This document shows, piece after piece, positions 55,930 to 64,000 of a DNA stretch of 64,000 nt. A model generated the notes under the pieces. The model worked only from the letters and a program-made list of their open reading frames with translations. It did no database searches and was not told where the DNA came from. Source of the DNA: Emydura subglobosa (lineage: Eukaryota > Chordata > Testudines > Chelidae); NCBI GenBank assembly GCA_007922225.1, contig ML679946.1:97718759-97782758 (forward strand), given 5' to 3'. Made by a program: the position numbers and the translations under genes. Numbering within the stretch: position 1 is the stretch's first letter; the number at the start of each line of letters is the position of its first letter.

Positions 55930-57125
55930 GTTCATCCTTCTGCCATTGCAAGATTGGTCTCTATGTTACAGTTTTCACCTCACTGACTTGTCACTCTCGT
56001 TTTGAATGACTCGAGAGATGGGGCTCCTGAAACTAGTGAAGTTATTTCATAGTCTAGCACCCTTCACTGCAGGGAAATTGAATGCTGGTGTTTAGGCTGA
56101 ATTTACCTTTGCTTAATTTCATCCCCCTTACTCCTTTGAATCAGTTCCCTTAGTCCACCGTAACATCTTATACCGTGGTATTGACATCTTTGTGTGCTTA
56201 GGGGTGTATCTGGCAGAATCCAGTCCTCAAGGCGATGCCTGTGGTGGCTTTACTGCAGATATTTCAAAGTATGGTTGGCTGCTATGACGGATGTGTATGA
56301 TCTAAGAACAGACAAACGTCGACTGGGAAACAGACAAGAGGATACTTTTCCCCTGAATGTTTTCACAACATGAGTCATTAATCAAAAAGGATACTGGAAA
56401 GCTACTTTCCCTAGTCAAATCTTGAGGTGTAAATACTATTTGTATTAATTATGATGAAGCAATAGTGCCTGTTAGTGAAAACACAGGGCTCTGAATGGGG
56501 GATAGGGGAATAAAATTCCTAGGCTGTGTTTCTAGTTCTGCCACTAATTGCTTTGTGACTTTGAGCAAGTTATCGAGGCTTCGAGTCAGCAAGACACTTA
56601 ACTTTCAGCAAGTGTAGAGCCCCATTGAAGTCTGAACCTGGGTTTAATTTTTCCTATGTTATACAGGTATAACACACTCTACTTGCCCTTGCCTCTGTAA
56701 TCCTAGGATATCAATCACGTAGGACACTTTACATTTAAAAGTATTTCCTCTTGTTCATTTTACATTTGTTACATTTCCATTTTTTCCCAATGTCCCTTTG
56801 CTCATATAGAAAAGGGTGAACTGTAACTCCTGATGGATCTTTTCTATACCCTTTATTATATTCTCTGTGTCTGCACCTCATTTTTAATCCTCTTCTTTCC
56901 TTCCTAAATAATCTTGCTCTATTTAATCTCTCACTAAGGCCTCACAATAGTTTTTGTTACACTTCTCTGGACTTTTTTGGTTTGCTTTCTGTCCCTTTGG
57001 AGATAAAGTGACCAGACTTGCACACAAAATTCAAGGTGAGGATGTCCCTCTGACTTCTATGATTGCATAACAATATTTCTGTATTATCCTTTATTTCCTT
57101 TTTATTGCAGTCTAACTGTGTAAGA
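55930..57125 (-). mobile_element. old CR1 (L3-like), reverse orientation, interrupted
   Basis: 55930-56160 (TTCATCCTTCTGCCATTGCA, TAGTCTAGCACCCTTCACTG, TGCTTAATTTCATCCCCCTT) is the inverted 3' side. 56710-57125 (TCTATTTAATCTCTCACTAA, TACACTTCTCTGGACTTTTT, AAGTGACCAGACTTGCACAC, AAAATTCAAGGTGAGGATGT) is the inverted upstream coding side. About 0.5 kb between them holds a SINE piece and other DNA. Confidence 0.7.
56478..56600 (+). repeat. SINE fragment within the old CR1
   Basis: GTGTTTCTAGTTCTGCCACT, AATTGCTTTGTGACTTTGAG and CAAGTTATCGAG match the SINE body. Confidence 0.65.
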
Positions 57126-57217
57126 AAAATAAGAGGCCTGATTTCCAGAGATATTGAGCACTGGCAGCTCCCAAATGACTTCAGGTGGAGTTGTAGGTGA
57201 TTAGCACGCCTAAAAAT

Positions 57218-57304
57218 CTGGGGAAAGATTCTCAGTTGATATACATTGATGTATTCCATTGAAGTCAATGGAGCATTGCCACTTTACCATAGTTGAGAAT
57301 CTGC
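57218..57304. repeat. P1 palindrome
   Basis: AAAGATTCTCAGTTGATATA at the left, ACCATAGTTGAGAATCTGCC at the right, CATTGAAGTCAATGG at the centre. The centre is a near-perfect palindrome. Confidence 0.75.
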
Positions 57305-58066
57305 CTCCCCCACATCCTTAACCTCTAGGGAGCACTGTCATTGCAATATAACATGGAGACTTGGCTCACAAGGCTACAGAGCTATTGATGTGCACAATGA
57401 ATATGAAATCTAACAACATGATCTGGGTTTGAAATGTTACTTGCCTTGCTAGCAGGCTGCACGCATTTCCCCTCACCCCCTTTTTACCATGGGGTTTCAT
57501 CACATAGGCAGGAAAGGAACTCCTCCCTCACACATACACACACATTCACACTAGTCCTACTTCTGTATGAGGCCACATGCCCTTATAAAAAAATCCTGCA
57601 AGCTCCTAAACAGAGTGCAGACTAAAAAGAAGTGGAAAGAGATTAGCAGGAGCCCAGTGAGAGGGGAGTGCAGAGAGTGGTCAGATGAAGACTGCTTTTT
57701 GGAATAAGCAATTTATGTTTTATCAGTCGAGAGAACAGGAGCTTCCTACACTGAAAAGAGATTAAAGTGCAACAATAGCCCTTCTGAGTACTGCAGGCCC
57801 ATCTGCTAAGGATGTGAAAAAGCTAAGAAGCTGATTAGTGGTGCTGTTTGTTTACTGCTCACCTGCACCTACTTGAATTGTGTACATGACACAGCACTTT
57901 TCAAAACATGCATGCATCTTTTCTAGCTGCACTTTTTTTTCATACAAAATAAAGGGCCAAGTCTTTAGCCGAAGGACAGTTCCTAGTCAGTCAAAATTCC
58001 ATTGACAGCACTGGGAACGAGTCCTGATTCAAAAATTAGTATTTGGGCCATGCTATATAAAATATT
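57305..58066. other. no gene seen
   Basis: A CA-rich patch is at 57530-57552. The 63-codon frame there reads through it and is not a gene. Confidence 0.5.
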
Positions 58067-58225
58067 AAGAACATAAGAACAGCTGTACTAGGACAGACCA
58101 ATGGTCCATCTAGCCCAGTATCCTGTTTTCCGACAGTGAACAAAGCCAGAAGCTTCAGAGGGAATTAACAGAACAGTTAATGTGGGTCCATCTTCTGTCA
58201 TCCAGTCCAAGCATCAGAGGCTTAA
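58067..58225 (-). mobile_element. CR1 (L3-like) 3' end, reverse orientation
   Basis: GAACATAAGAACAGCTGTAC, CAGACCAATGGTCCATCTAG, CCCAGTATCCTGTTTTCCGA and CATCTTCTGTCATCCAGTCC are a well-kept inverse of the 3' end also seen at 54840-54930. Confidence 0.85.
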
Positions 58226-58329
58226 ATTAAAGGTTAATTAATATTCCTGATAACTAATTTGCATTCCTAAAAAATAAGTTAATTCACCATATTGGGGGAC
58301 TCAAGGAAATGCAAAGTCAAGTAGAGGCA

Positions 58330-58480
58330 GGATGCTCAAGCAGATGGGGAACAGGACTGGGAATCAGGAGACCTGGATTCTTTTTCCAGATCATCAGTGA
58401 TCTGTTCTGTGACACTGAGGAAGCCACTTCTCCTCCCTATGAGTCTGTTTTTCCTTCCCCTCCTTTGTCTGTCTTGTCTA
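58330..58480 (+). repeat. tRNA-derived SINE, head and body
   Basis: GATGCTCAAGCAGATGGGGA, ACTGGGAATCAGGAGACCTG, GATTCTTTTTCCAGATCATC (box B region) and TGTTCTGTGACACTGAGGAA. The tail is missing where the next element begins. The frames at 58336-58684 are not genes. Confidence 0.7.
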
Positions 58481-58551
58481 TTTAAGAGCCAGAGTATCAT
58501 GGGTTTACCATGCACAATTGATGACAGATTCTCAAAAGTCATCAGCACCCA

Positions 58552-59903
58552 AAATCATAGAAGATTTGGGGTTGGAAGGGACTTCAGGAAGTCATCTAGT
58601 CCAAGCCCCTGCTCAAAGCAGGACCAACCCCAACTAAATCCTCCCAGCCAGGGTTTTGTCAAGCCAGGCCTCAAAAACCTCTAAGCATGGAGATTCCACC
58701 ACCTCCCTAGGTAACCCATTCCAGTGCTTCACCACCCTTCTAGTGAAAAAGTTTTTCCTAATATCTAACTTAGACCTGCCTGTAGCAAGGGGGCTTTGCC
58801 TCCCTCCGAGTCTGACAAGGAGGAACTGTCACTCAACCCCCAGAGGGCAGGCTCAGGGATGCCACTCCCGCCAGAAGCAGAGGGGTGTGCCCAAGACAGG
58901 AACAGGAAGTATAAAGGGCAGGCCCTATGGCTCAGTTGGGGGACAGCGGACGGAGGATAAGGATATCGCTTCCCTGATGTTGGGACCAAGCCTGACTGCT
59001 GGCCTGGGGAGGAGCTGCCACAGCTGCCTACCGTCTGGAGCTCAGAGGACCTGCCGAAGCTACGCCAATTCTGAGCACTACTCAGTGAGATTCAGCTGGA
59101 GCCACCCTGTCCCAGTGGCAGGTTGTCTTGCCACTGTAAGGGCCCTGGACTGGGACTTGGTGGAGTTGGGAGTGTTCCCCTTCCCACCTGGCCACCCCAA
59201 TCCTGGGGTGACCACCTCTTGGCCTGTGAAACCTCAATAGACTGTAGCTGGATCACTTTGCCTGCCCTGCCCTGCCTGAGGGCGTTAGACTGTTTTGCCT
59301 GCCCCACCCTGACCAAGGGTTTAGGGTGATAGACTGCTTTGCTTATCTCGCCCAGTCTGAGGGAGTGACCAATAGACTATATAGACAGCTAATCCCCATT
59401 TTTCAGCTCACCCACACAGGTGCAGCTGAGAGGGGGCACAGCCTCCCTCCGACACTGCCAAATGGTCTCCCTTCGACACCCCTTCTACACTGCCCAACTG
59501 CAAATTGAGGCCATTGCTCCTTGTTCTGTAATCTGCCACCACTGAGAACAGCCTAGCTCCATCCTCCCTGGAATCTCCTTCCAGGTAGTTGAAGGCTGCT
59601 ATCAAATCCCCCCTCACTCTTCTCCTCTTCTGACTAAACAAGCCCAGTTCCTTCAACCTCTCCTCATCAGTCATGTGTTCCAGCTCCCTAATCATTTTTG
59701 TTTCCCTCTGCTGGACTCTTTCCAATTTGCCCACAACCTTTCTCTAGTGGGAGGCCAAAAACTGGACACAGGACTCCAAATGTGGCCTCACCAGTGCCGA
59801 AAAAAGGAAATAATCACTTCCCTCGATCTGCTGGCAGTGCTCCTACTAATGCAGCCCAATATGCCGTTAGCCTTCTTGGCAACAAGGGCACACCGTTGAC
59901 TCA
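58552..59903 (-). mobile_element. CR1 LINE, reverse orientation, split by a solo LTR
   Basis: The 3' end AATCATAGAAGATTTGGGGT, GGAAGTCATCTAGTCCAAGC and CTAGTGAAAAAGTTTTTCCT runs to 58780. After the LTR, CTGCAAATTGAGGCCATTGC, CTCATCAGTCATGTGTTCCA, CACAGGACTCCAAATGTGGC and GCCGTTAGCCTTCTTGGCAA continue to about 59903. The minus frame of 108 codons (59734-59408) holds ERVQQRETKMIRELEHMTDE, the CR1 C-terminal domain. Intermediate in age between 6040 and 15071. 5' truncated. Confidence 0.9.
58781..59489 (+). mobile_element. solo LTR, Gypsy-like, inside CR1
   Basis: Starts TGTAGCAAGGGG and ends CCCCTTCTACA, inverted termini of TG...CA type. Perfect 5-bp target duplication CTGCC at 58776-58780 and 59490-59494, so the insertion is clean. 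A TATA box (GTATAAAGGG) is at about 58909-58918, giving plus orientation. Between 59230 and 59380 three imperfect copies of a roughly 50-bp unit (TAGACTG, TTTGCCTGCCC, GAGGG) lie in tandem. 709 bp with no internal genes; the 194-codon frame at 58656-59240 crosses the CR1/LTR junction and is an artefact. Confidence 0.9.
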
Positions 59904-59907
59904 TAGG

Positions 59908-60175
59908 TCAAGCAAAGTCTCAGGAAATTCAGCATTCCAACTGACAATTGGGAGAGCTCTGTCCACAATCGCTCAGTCTGTAGAAGCCAGGTCAAGGCTG
60001 ATGCAGTCATTGCAGAGAGCCATCAGAGAGCCCAGACTGAGGCCCCCAGGCGAGCCAGGAAGCAGAGTGTGCTCCAACCGTCCATCTGGTGAGTGGACTT
60101 GTAGCCACTGTGGGAAGGTCTGCAGCTCATGCCTTGAGCTCTTTTCCCACAATACTGCCAAGTACCATTGACTGA
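59908..60175 (+). pseudogene. probable LINE ORF2 C-terminal zinc-finger tail
   Basis: The frame to 60171 ends WTCSHCGKVCSSCLELFSHN, a C-x2-C...H pattern followed by KYH. This resembles the WxCPxCGRxCxSRIGLFSHxR finger at the end of some LINE ORF2 proteins. In a neighbouring frame DNWESSVHNR and an Ala/Arg-rich AESHQRAQTEAPRRARKQ segment precede it, as in those proteins, so a frameshift is likely. It is on the opposite strand to the adjoining CR1 and is a separate, older piece. A host zinc finger is less likely because only one degenerate finger is present. Confidence 0.5.
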
Positions 60176-60214
60176 CTAACTTTGTCGTCTTTCCTTTTGT
60201 CTGTCAAGATGTTG

Positions 60215-60420
60215 GATGGCCACATAAAGGAGGAATCACGTGCGGTTGGTTCTATTCCTAGTTCTGTCTGTTCAACTTTGGGCAAGTTGCTTAACCTCTC
60301 TGAGTTTTGATTTCTTCGTCTTATGTAAAGCAGGGATAATAATGCTCAGCTATTTCACAAGGGTGCTGTGAGATTGAATTTATCAATGTTTATAACATAC
60401 AGAAGCCAGCCCCTTTTCAG
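60215..60420 (+). repeat. MIR-like SINE
   Basis: CTATTCCTAGTTCTGTCTGT, CAACTTTGGGCAAGTTGCTT, AACCTCTCTGAGTTTTGATT, AGCAGGGATAATAATGCTCA and AAGGGTGCTGTGAGATTGAA give body, core and tail in order. Confidence 0.8.
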
Positions 60421-60608
60421 ATCCAGGAACAAATCTACCCAAACCCCTCAAAATTAGAGCGAGGTTTTAGTTTGCATGGAGCCTTGCTGCATCTCTGCCT
60501 TTCACTGGCTGATTCCATTTTCTTGGGGTAACACCTGATTTCCGACTATGTAAATGATATTGTTGTCCTCGGTTTCCCCCCTACTTTTAATTCCTAGCTG
60601 CGGACTTT

Positions 60609-60690
60609 GGGCCTGATTTTCACCTAGATTATTTTGGTTTTAGTGGAGTTACTCCTGATTTACGCTGGTGTGAGATCTGAATGATATCAG
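60609..60690. repeat. P1 palindrome
   Basis: GGGCCTGATTTTCACCTAGA at the left, TTTACGCTGGTGTGAGATCT at the right, GGAGTTACTCC at the centre. Confidence 0.6.
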
Positions 60691-61475
60691 CACTAGCTTA
60701 TATATGGAAGTTAAGTCCCTCTAGGTTGAAAGACACTAAATAAATATATTATCATTATTATGTAGCTAAGGAGGATGGAATTTTGTCATTCCATTTGCAA
60801 GTCAGCTTTACTATACTAATGAATAGGCATTTTAGCTTTGTAAGCAAAAGCCTTTCCTATGCCATACACTATTTTGTTCATTAACGAACGGTAGTAGTTT
60901 TGGAAGCCTTAGAGTCTTGCTGTACTTTCTTCACAGGATCACATGACTAAGGTATAAACTATAATGTACTAGTTACGCATACCTTAATTAGTGCATATTA
61001 CCTTTCCCAGGAGACTGACTGTTTATTGGGTTTCTCACTGTAGCTGTCCTGAGTTTGTAGTATGATTAATATTCACAGGATATTAGCAGGTTTTTATAAT
61101 ATGTTTGGATATTTTCTTTTGACAAATTGGTCCTTTAAATTTAAATTGCAAAGGAGATTTACTGCCTGGGTCTTTATACTTGAGAGTGGCTTGGCCTTCC
61201 TTATTGACCATTAATGATGGTCCAGGGATTCAGTTAAAAAAAAAAATCACCAACCCCAAGACTGAACAATTTGAAATTATTTACTCTCACCTTTGTTATT
61301 CACACAAACCCCTTTATCCCTGATAAGCAGATTCATGCACAGTACTACAGGAGAGGAAAGATGTTCCCCACCACTCAAAATACATTTTTTTTTTAAAGTG
61401 AAGAACATATTCACCAAATAAAGGATTTTGCATGTTTGCTATTTTGAGTAAAAATAACTGAACAATGTTAAATTC
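60691..61475. other. no gene seen
   Basis: 60720-60765 is a SINE-type tail (ACACTAAATAAATATATTAT). A poly-A run is at about 61237-61245 and a poly-T run at about 61385-61394. Confidence 0.5.
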
Positions 61476-62013
61476 AGAGATGAGTGAAATTTTTTTCCCC
61501 ATGGCAAATATTGATTTTTTGGTAAATAAAATCAAAGCTGAAAACTTTTGGCTGAAACTTTGATTTAAAAATACCACTGTGGTGTCCCCTAAGAGTTGTA
61601 GTTCAAATGCCTCATGTCATTCTTCTCCATGGGCCAGGCTCCTTGGCTAGATTACATCTCCCGTGGTGCACCCACATCTCCCTCTTGCTGAGCCACCATA
61701 ATCGGCATTCCTCATTGTGGTGCATCATGGGAGATGTAGTCCATCTGGGGACTCTAGCTCATAGAGAATAATGGGAGCATGAGGCAAATGAACTACAAGT
61801 CCCATAAACCACCAAAGCAACATTTCTGAATTGAAATTTTCTGGTTTTCAGCCAAAATCTAAGAACTTTTCAGTTTCTATGTGTTCAGTTTTTGGGTGAA
61901 AAATTTAAATTTTCCACTAAAAGCAGACAGTTTTCATGAAAAAAAATTGTTTAGTTAAACACCCAATTTTCTATTAAAGCTGGTGGATGTTTACAGTAAA
62001 TTTCCAACCAGTC
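61476..62013. mobile_element. W1 long palindromic element
   Basis: AT-rich arms (GAAATTTTTTTCCCCATGGC on the left; TAAATTTCCAACCAGTCCTA on the right) flank a core in which GATTACATCTCCCGTGGTGC is the inverse of GTGCATCATGGGAGATGTAG. GTTGTAGTTCAAATGCCTCA (left) and AATGAACTACAAGTCCCATA (right) also pair. Same family as 41488-42196. Confidence 0.75.
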
Positions 62014-62033
62014 CTAATTAAGCTACACATAGG

Positions 62034-62102
62034 TAAAATCCTGGCTCCACCGAAGTCAATGGCAAAACTCCCATTTACTTCAATGAGGCTAGGATTTCAT
62101 CT
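62034..62102. repeat. P1-related palindrome
   Basis: AAATCCTGGCTCCACCGAAG and TCAATGGCAAAACTCCCATT, with TACTTCAATGAGGCTAGGAT and TTCATC at the right. Matches 26805-26878. Confidence 0.7.
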
Positions 62103-62189
62103 GTGGAATTCAATGTGTTGATTTAATCCAGGTTTCCTCCAAGCAATTCTATTTCCTTGTAGAGACAAGAGAGGACATAAAGTCTACCT

Positions 62190-62350
62190 TACTAACATTG
62201 TCACCTTGGTTAAGTCACTTAAGGCTCCATTTTCAAGTGTCCTCTTGTTTTAGATGCCTCAGATGTGGATCAGCCTATTTTCAGTTCCCTCATCTATCAA
62301 ATGGGGCTAATAAAGCTTACCACCCTTGTAAAAGCTCTCTGGATAAAAAG
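62190..62350 (+). repeat. MIR-like SINE, interrupted
   Basis: TTGTCACCTTGGTTAAGTCA body, then a P3-like insertion (GGCTCCATTTTCAAGTGTCC to CCTATTTTCAG), then CTCATCTATCAAATGGGGCT and CCTTGTAAAAGCTCTCTGGA core and tail. Confidence 0.65.
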
Positions 62351-63301
62351 AAAAATGGAGCTGCACCTGTTTATAATAGCTGAGGACCTAGTCCATAAAG
62401 GTGCTATGTATTAATTTGTGCAGTTTATCATCATGTTGTGTCAGCATTTCACAGTTTTTTATTAAAAAATGAGCAGACCAAAAGGAAGCCAGTGTTGGCA
62501 GGTACCAGTAATAGAGCATAGCAGACAAGGATCAATAGAAGAAAGAAATCAAGACAAAAACAATCTGGAAAGCAAATGCACTTGTCATTGTTTACTTGTG
62601 ACCTAACCAGGGTGTTGAAAATGTGTTAGGAGGGGCCACTCTATCAAGGTCAGGAATCCTGAATGTGTTGCCGTGGGAAACAAATTACCAAGATGTCAGC
62701 TGAAGCTGGAGGTTCTGACATGTTAGAACTTTACCTATTATATGCTTGAAAGATTTCTGGAACAACAAAAGGGTAGGACTGAGCATTCTGGTAATAAGAT
62801 CAGCAAAGCAGCTGTTGCACGGACCCCCACTCTGTGGAATCTCACCAGCAGTTTGTTTGCCATTTGCCAGCTTGCCTACGCTGGCCAGAAACTGATGAAA
62901 CCTGTGAGGCAGATGGTGTAAACAATCAGCTGTCTTTAGGAAGATCAGCTGGATGTGGAAAAATTGAACAGCATGGGCATAAAGGGGACTCATCCACGGT
63001 TACAGAAGATGAAAGAAGACAGTTTTTATTTCATTTCAATTCTAATTCCAGTGAAAGGAATTGAGACCTGATGAAGGGATAGACTAAATAACAACTGAGT
63101 GGAAAGAAACGACCCTCGGCTTGGTGGCTGTCTATTTATAGAAGGAGGACAATGAGAATTACCTTCGGATGAGAGTTGCTCATGGGGGAAAGAATTGGGA
63201 CCTTAGTCTCTTCCATCCAGCTCTGACCCTGTTCCTATTAGGATGACCAACGCCCTTGACTTTATGAGGCTTTACCCCAAATCTGCAGAATTGCTCTGGA
63301 C
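62351..63301. other. no gene seen
   Basis: Frames of 76 and 102 codons on opposite strands at 62685-63064 have no motif. Confidence 0.5.
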
Positions 63302-63780
63302 CAGGGCTGGATTTCCAATTAAGCATAGTAGGCACGTGGCCAGGGGTGCCAGCATTCTAGAGGTACGTAAACAGTGATGAATTACCACACAGGCCAATGG
63401 GGCCATGTCCAGGGGTCCTGGCCAGTTTGGGGGGTCTCAGCACATGAACGCCAGAACTCTGGCCCCGCCCCCCGCTCCTCCTCCTCTCTCCCGGGCCCCT
63501 GCCACCTTGCTCTTCCTCTTCCCCCTGAGGACCCGTCCCCTGGCCAGGCTGGAAGCTGGAGCCCAGGGGTGAGCATATTCCCTCTTCCCAGAGGTGGCCG
63601 AGCTAGTCGCCCCAGCTTCTCTTGCCCCACCCCGGCGTGCAGACCTGGCTGGCCAGCCCCTTTGTCCCCTGTCAGCCTCCCCCCGAGTGCAGAAAACATG
63701 AAGTTCAGCTGTGGACGGGGGGAGAGGGGAGCATGGAAGATGCTGTGTCCAGGGACGCCTACGGTGTAAATCCGGCTCTG
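63302..63780. mobile_element. GC-rich non-autonomous hAT-like element
   Basis: The left end CAGGGCTGGATTTCC and right end GGTGTAAATCCGGCTCTG are inverted (CAGRGCYGGATTT). Flanks CTCTGGAC and CTCTGAGA share the first five bases of a possible 8-bp duplication. 479 bp. The interior (63460-63670) is strongly GC-rich. The 131-codon plus and 105-codon minus frames overlap each other and follow from base composition; neither has a domain. Confidence 0.65.
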
Positions 63781-63862
63781 CTCTGAGACTTTTCAGTTTC
63801 TACTCTACATGTCCCTAACACTTCAATTTTGACAATGTCAGACTCTTCTAGGCCAATTCAGG

Positions 63863-64000
63863 AAAGTTTAAGGCCAGATTCTGCTACATTTACCCATGTT
63901 GAATACCACCTTCGTGTTTGAAAGGTCCCACTGACATCAGTGGGGCTGCTTGGAGAGTGAGGTACTACTCAAAGGGGGTACGGTGGCACAATCTGACCCT
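63863..64000. repeat. P1-related palindrome, cut by the window end
   Basis: AGGCCAGATTCTGCTACATT at the left, CGGTGGCACAATCTGACCCT at the right edge, with CCCACTGACATCAGTGGGGC at the centre, itself an almost perfect palindrome. Confidence 0.65.

Noticed and set aside
58656..59240. 194-codon plus-strand frame
   Set aside because: It starts in inverted CR1 sequence and crosses into the solo LTR, so it joins two unrelated repeats.
63374..63769. 131-codon plus and 105-codon minus frames
   Set aside because: Both lie within a GC-rich transposon and overlap each other; composition explains them.
1..64000. CRISPR array, bacterial operon or phage content
   Set aside because: No regular spaced direct repeats, no ribosome-binding sites and no bacterial genes; the repeats are those of a vertebrate genome.

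Overview
This is a 64 kb piece of vertebrate nuclear DNA, most likely from a turtle, with a crocodilian as the second choice. The basis is the repeats: CR1 LINEs of several ages (one nearly intact, ending in an ATTCTATG octamer array), Gypsy-type solo LTRs, tRNA-derived SINEs with an (AAT)-rich tail, and many short palindromic DNA elements of the sort that fill turtle genomes. The species call is inference. I recognise no host protein-coding exon, rRNA, tRNA gene or CRISPR array. The window reads as intergenic or intronic DNA built from nested mobile elements of different ages, separated by AT-rich single-copy DNA.

Layout. 1-6 kb: single-copy DNA, then a hAT-like element (1780-2320) inside a SINE, a MITE with long inverted ends (3601-3825) and an element ending in GTCTACA. 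6-7.2 kb: the youngest element, a 5'-truncated CR1 with an open 362-codon reverse transcriptase C-terminus. 8.7-9.4 kb: an old LINE reverse transcriptase of a different clade, minus strand. 9.7-32 kb: mostly single-copy DNA with scattered SINEs, short palindromes and old CR1 pieces. 32.3-33.3 kb: a probable solo LTR. 36.7-37.5 kb: a long hairpin and two tRNA-like inverted repeats. 40.0-40.6 kb: a minus-strand solo LTR with a perfect 5-bp target duplication. 41.5-42.2 kb: a long palindrome with AT-rich arms. 46.0-46.2 kb: a repeat of alternating orientation centred on CACGTG. 50.8-53.3 kb: an internally deleted Gypsy-type provirus with two LTRs and decayed gag and protease, inserted into an older palindrome. 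53.6-57.1 kb: two old CR1 copies in opposite orientation. 58.5-60.2 kb: a CR1 split by a solo LTR with 5-bp target duplication, next to a LINE zinc-finger tail. 61.5-62.0 and 63.3-63.8 kb: two more DNA elements.

Family labels used below: P1, palindromes built on a CTCAGCTGGTGTAAAT-like end, often with a centre close to CATTGACTTCAATG; P2, palindromes around GCATGTGCTTAACTTTAAGC; P3, palindromes around CTGATTTTCAGAAGTG; P4, palindromes around CCAAAGCCCACTGAAGTC; T1, elements with ends near GGCNTGTCTACA; W1, long palindromes with AT-rich arms and a CCCATGATGCACC-like core. These labels are mine and are not database names. The nesting gives a relative order: SINEs, palindromes and old CR1 first, then the hAT and Gypsy-type insertions. 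Nothing here looks like a new cooperating gene system; what deserves a second look is the architecture of several repeats.
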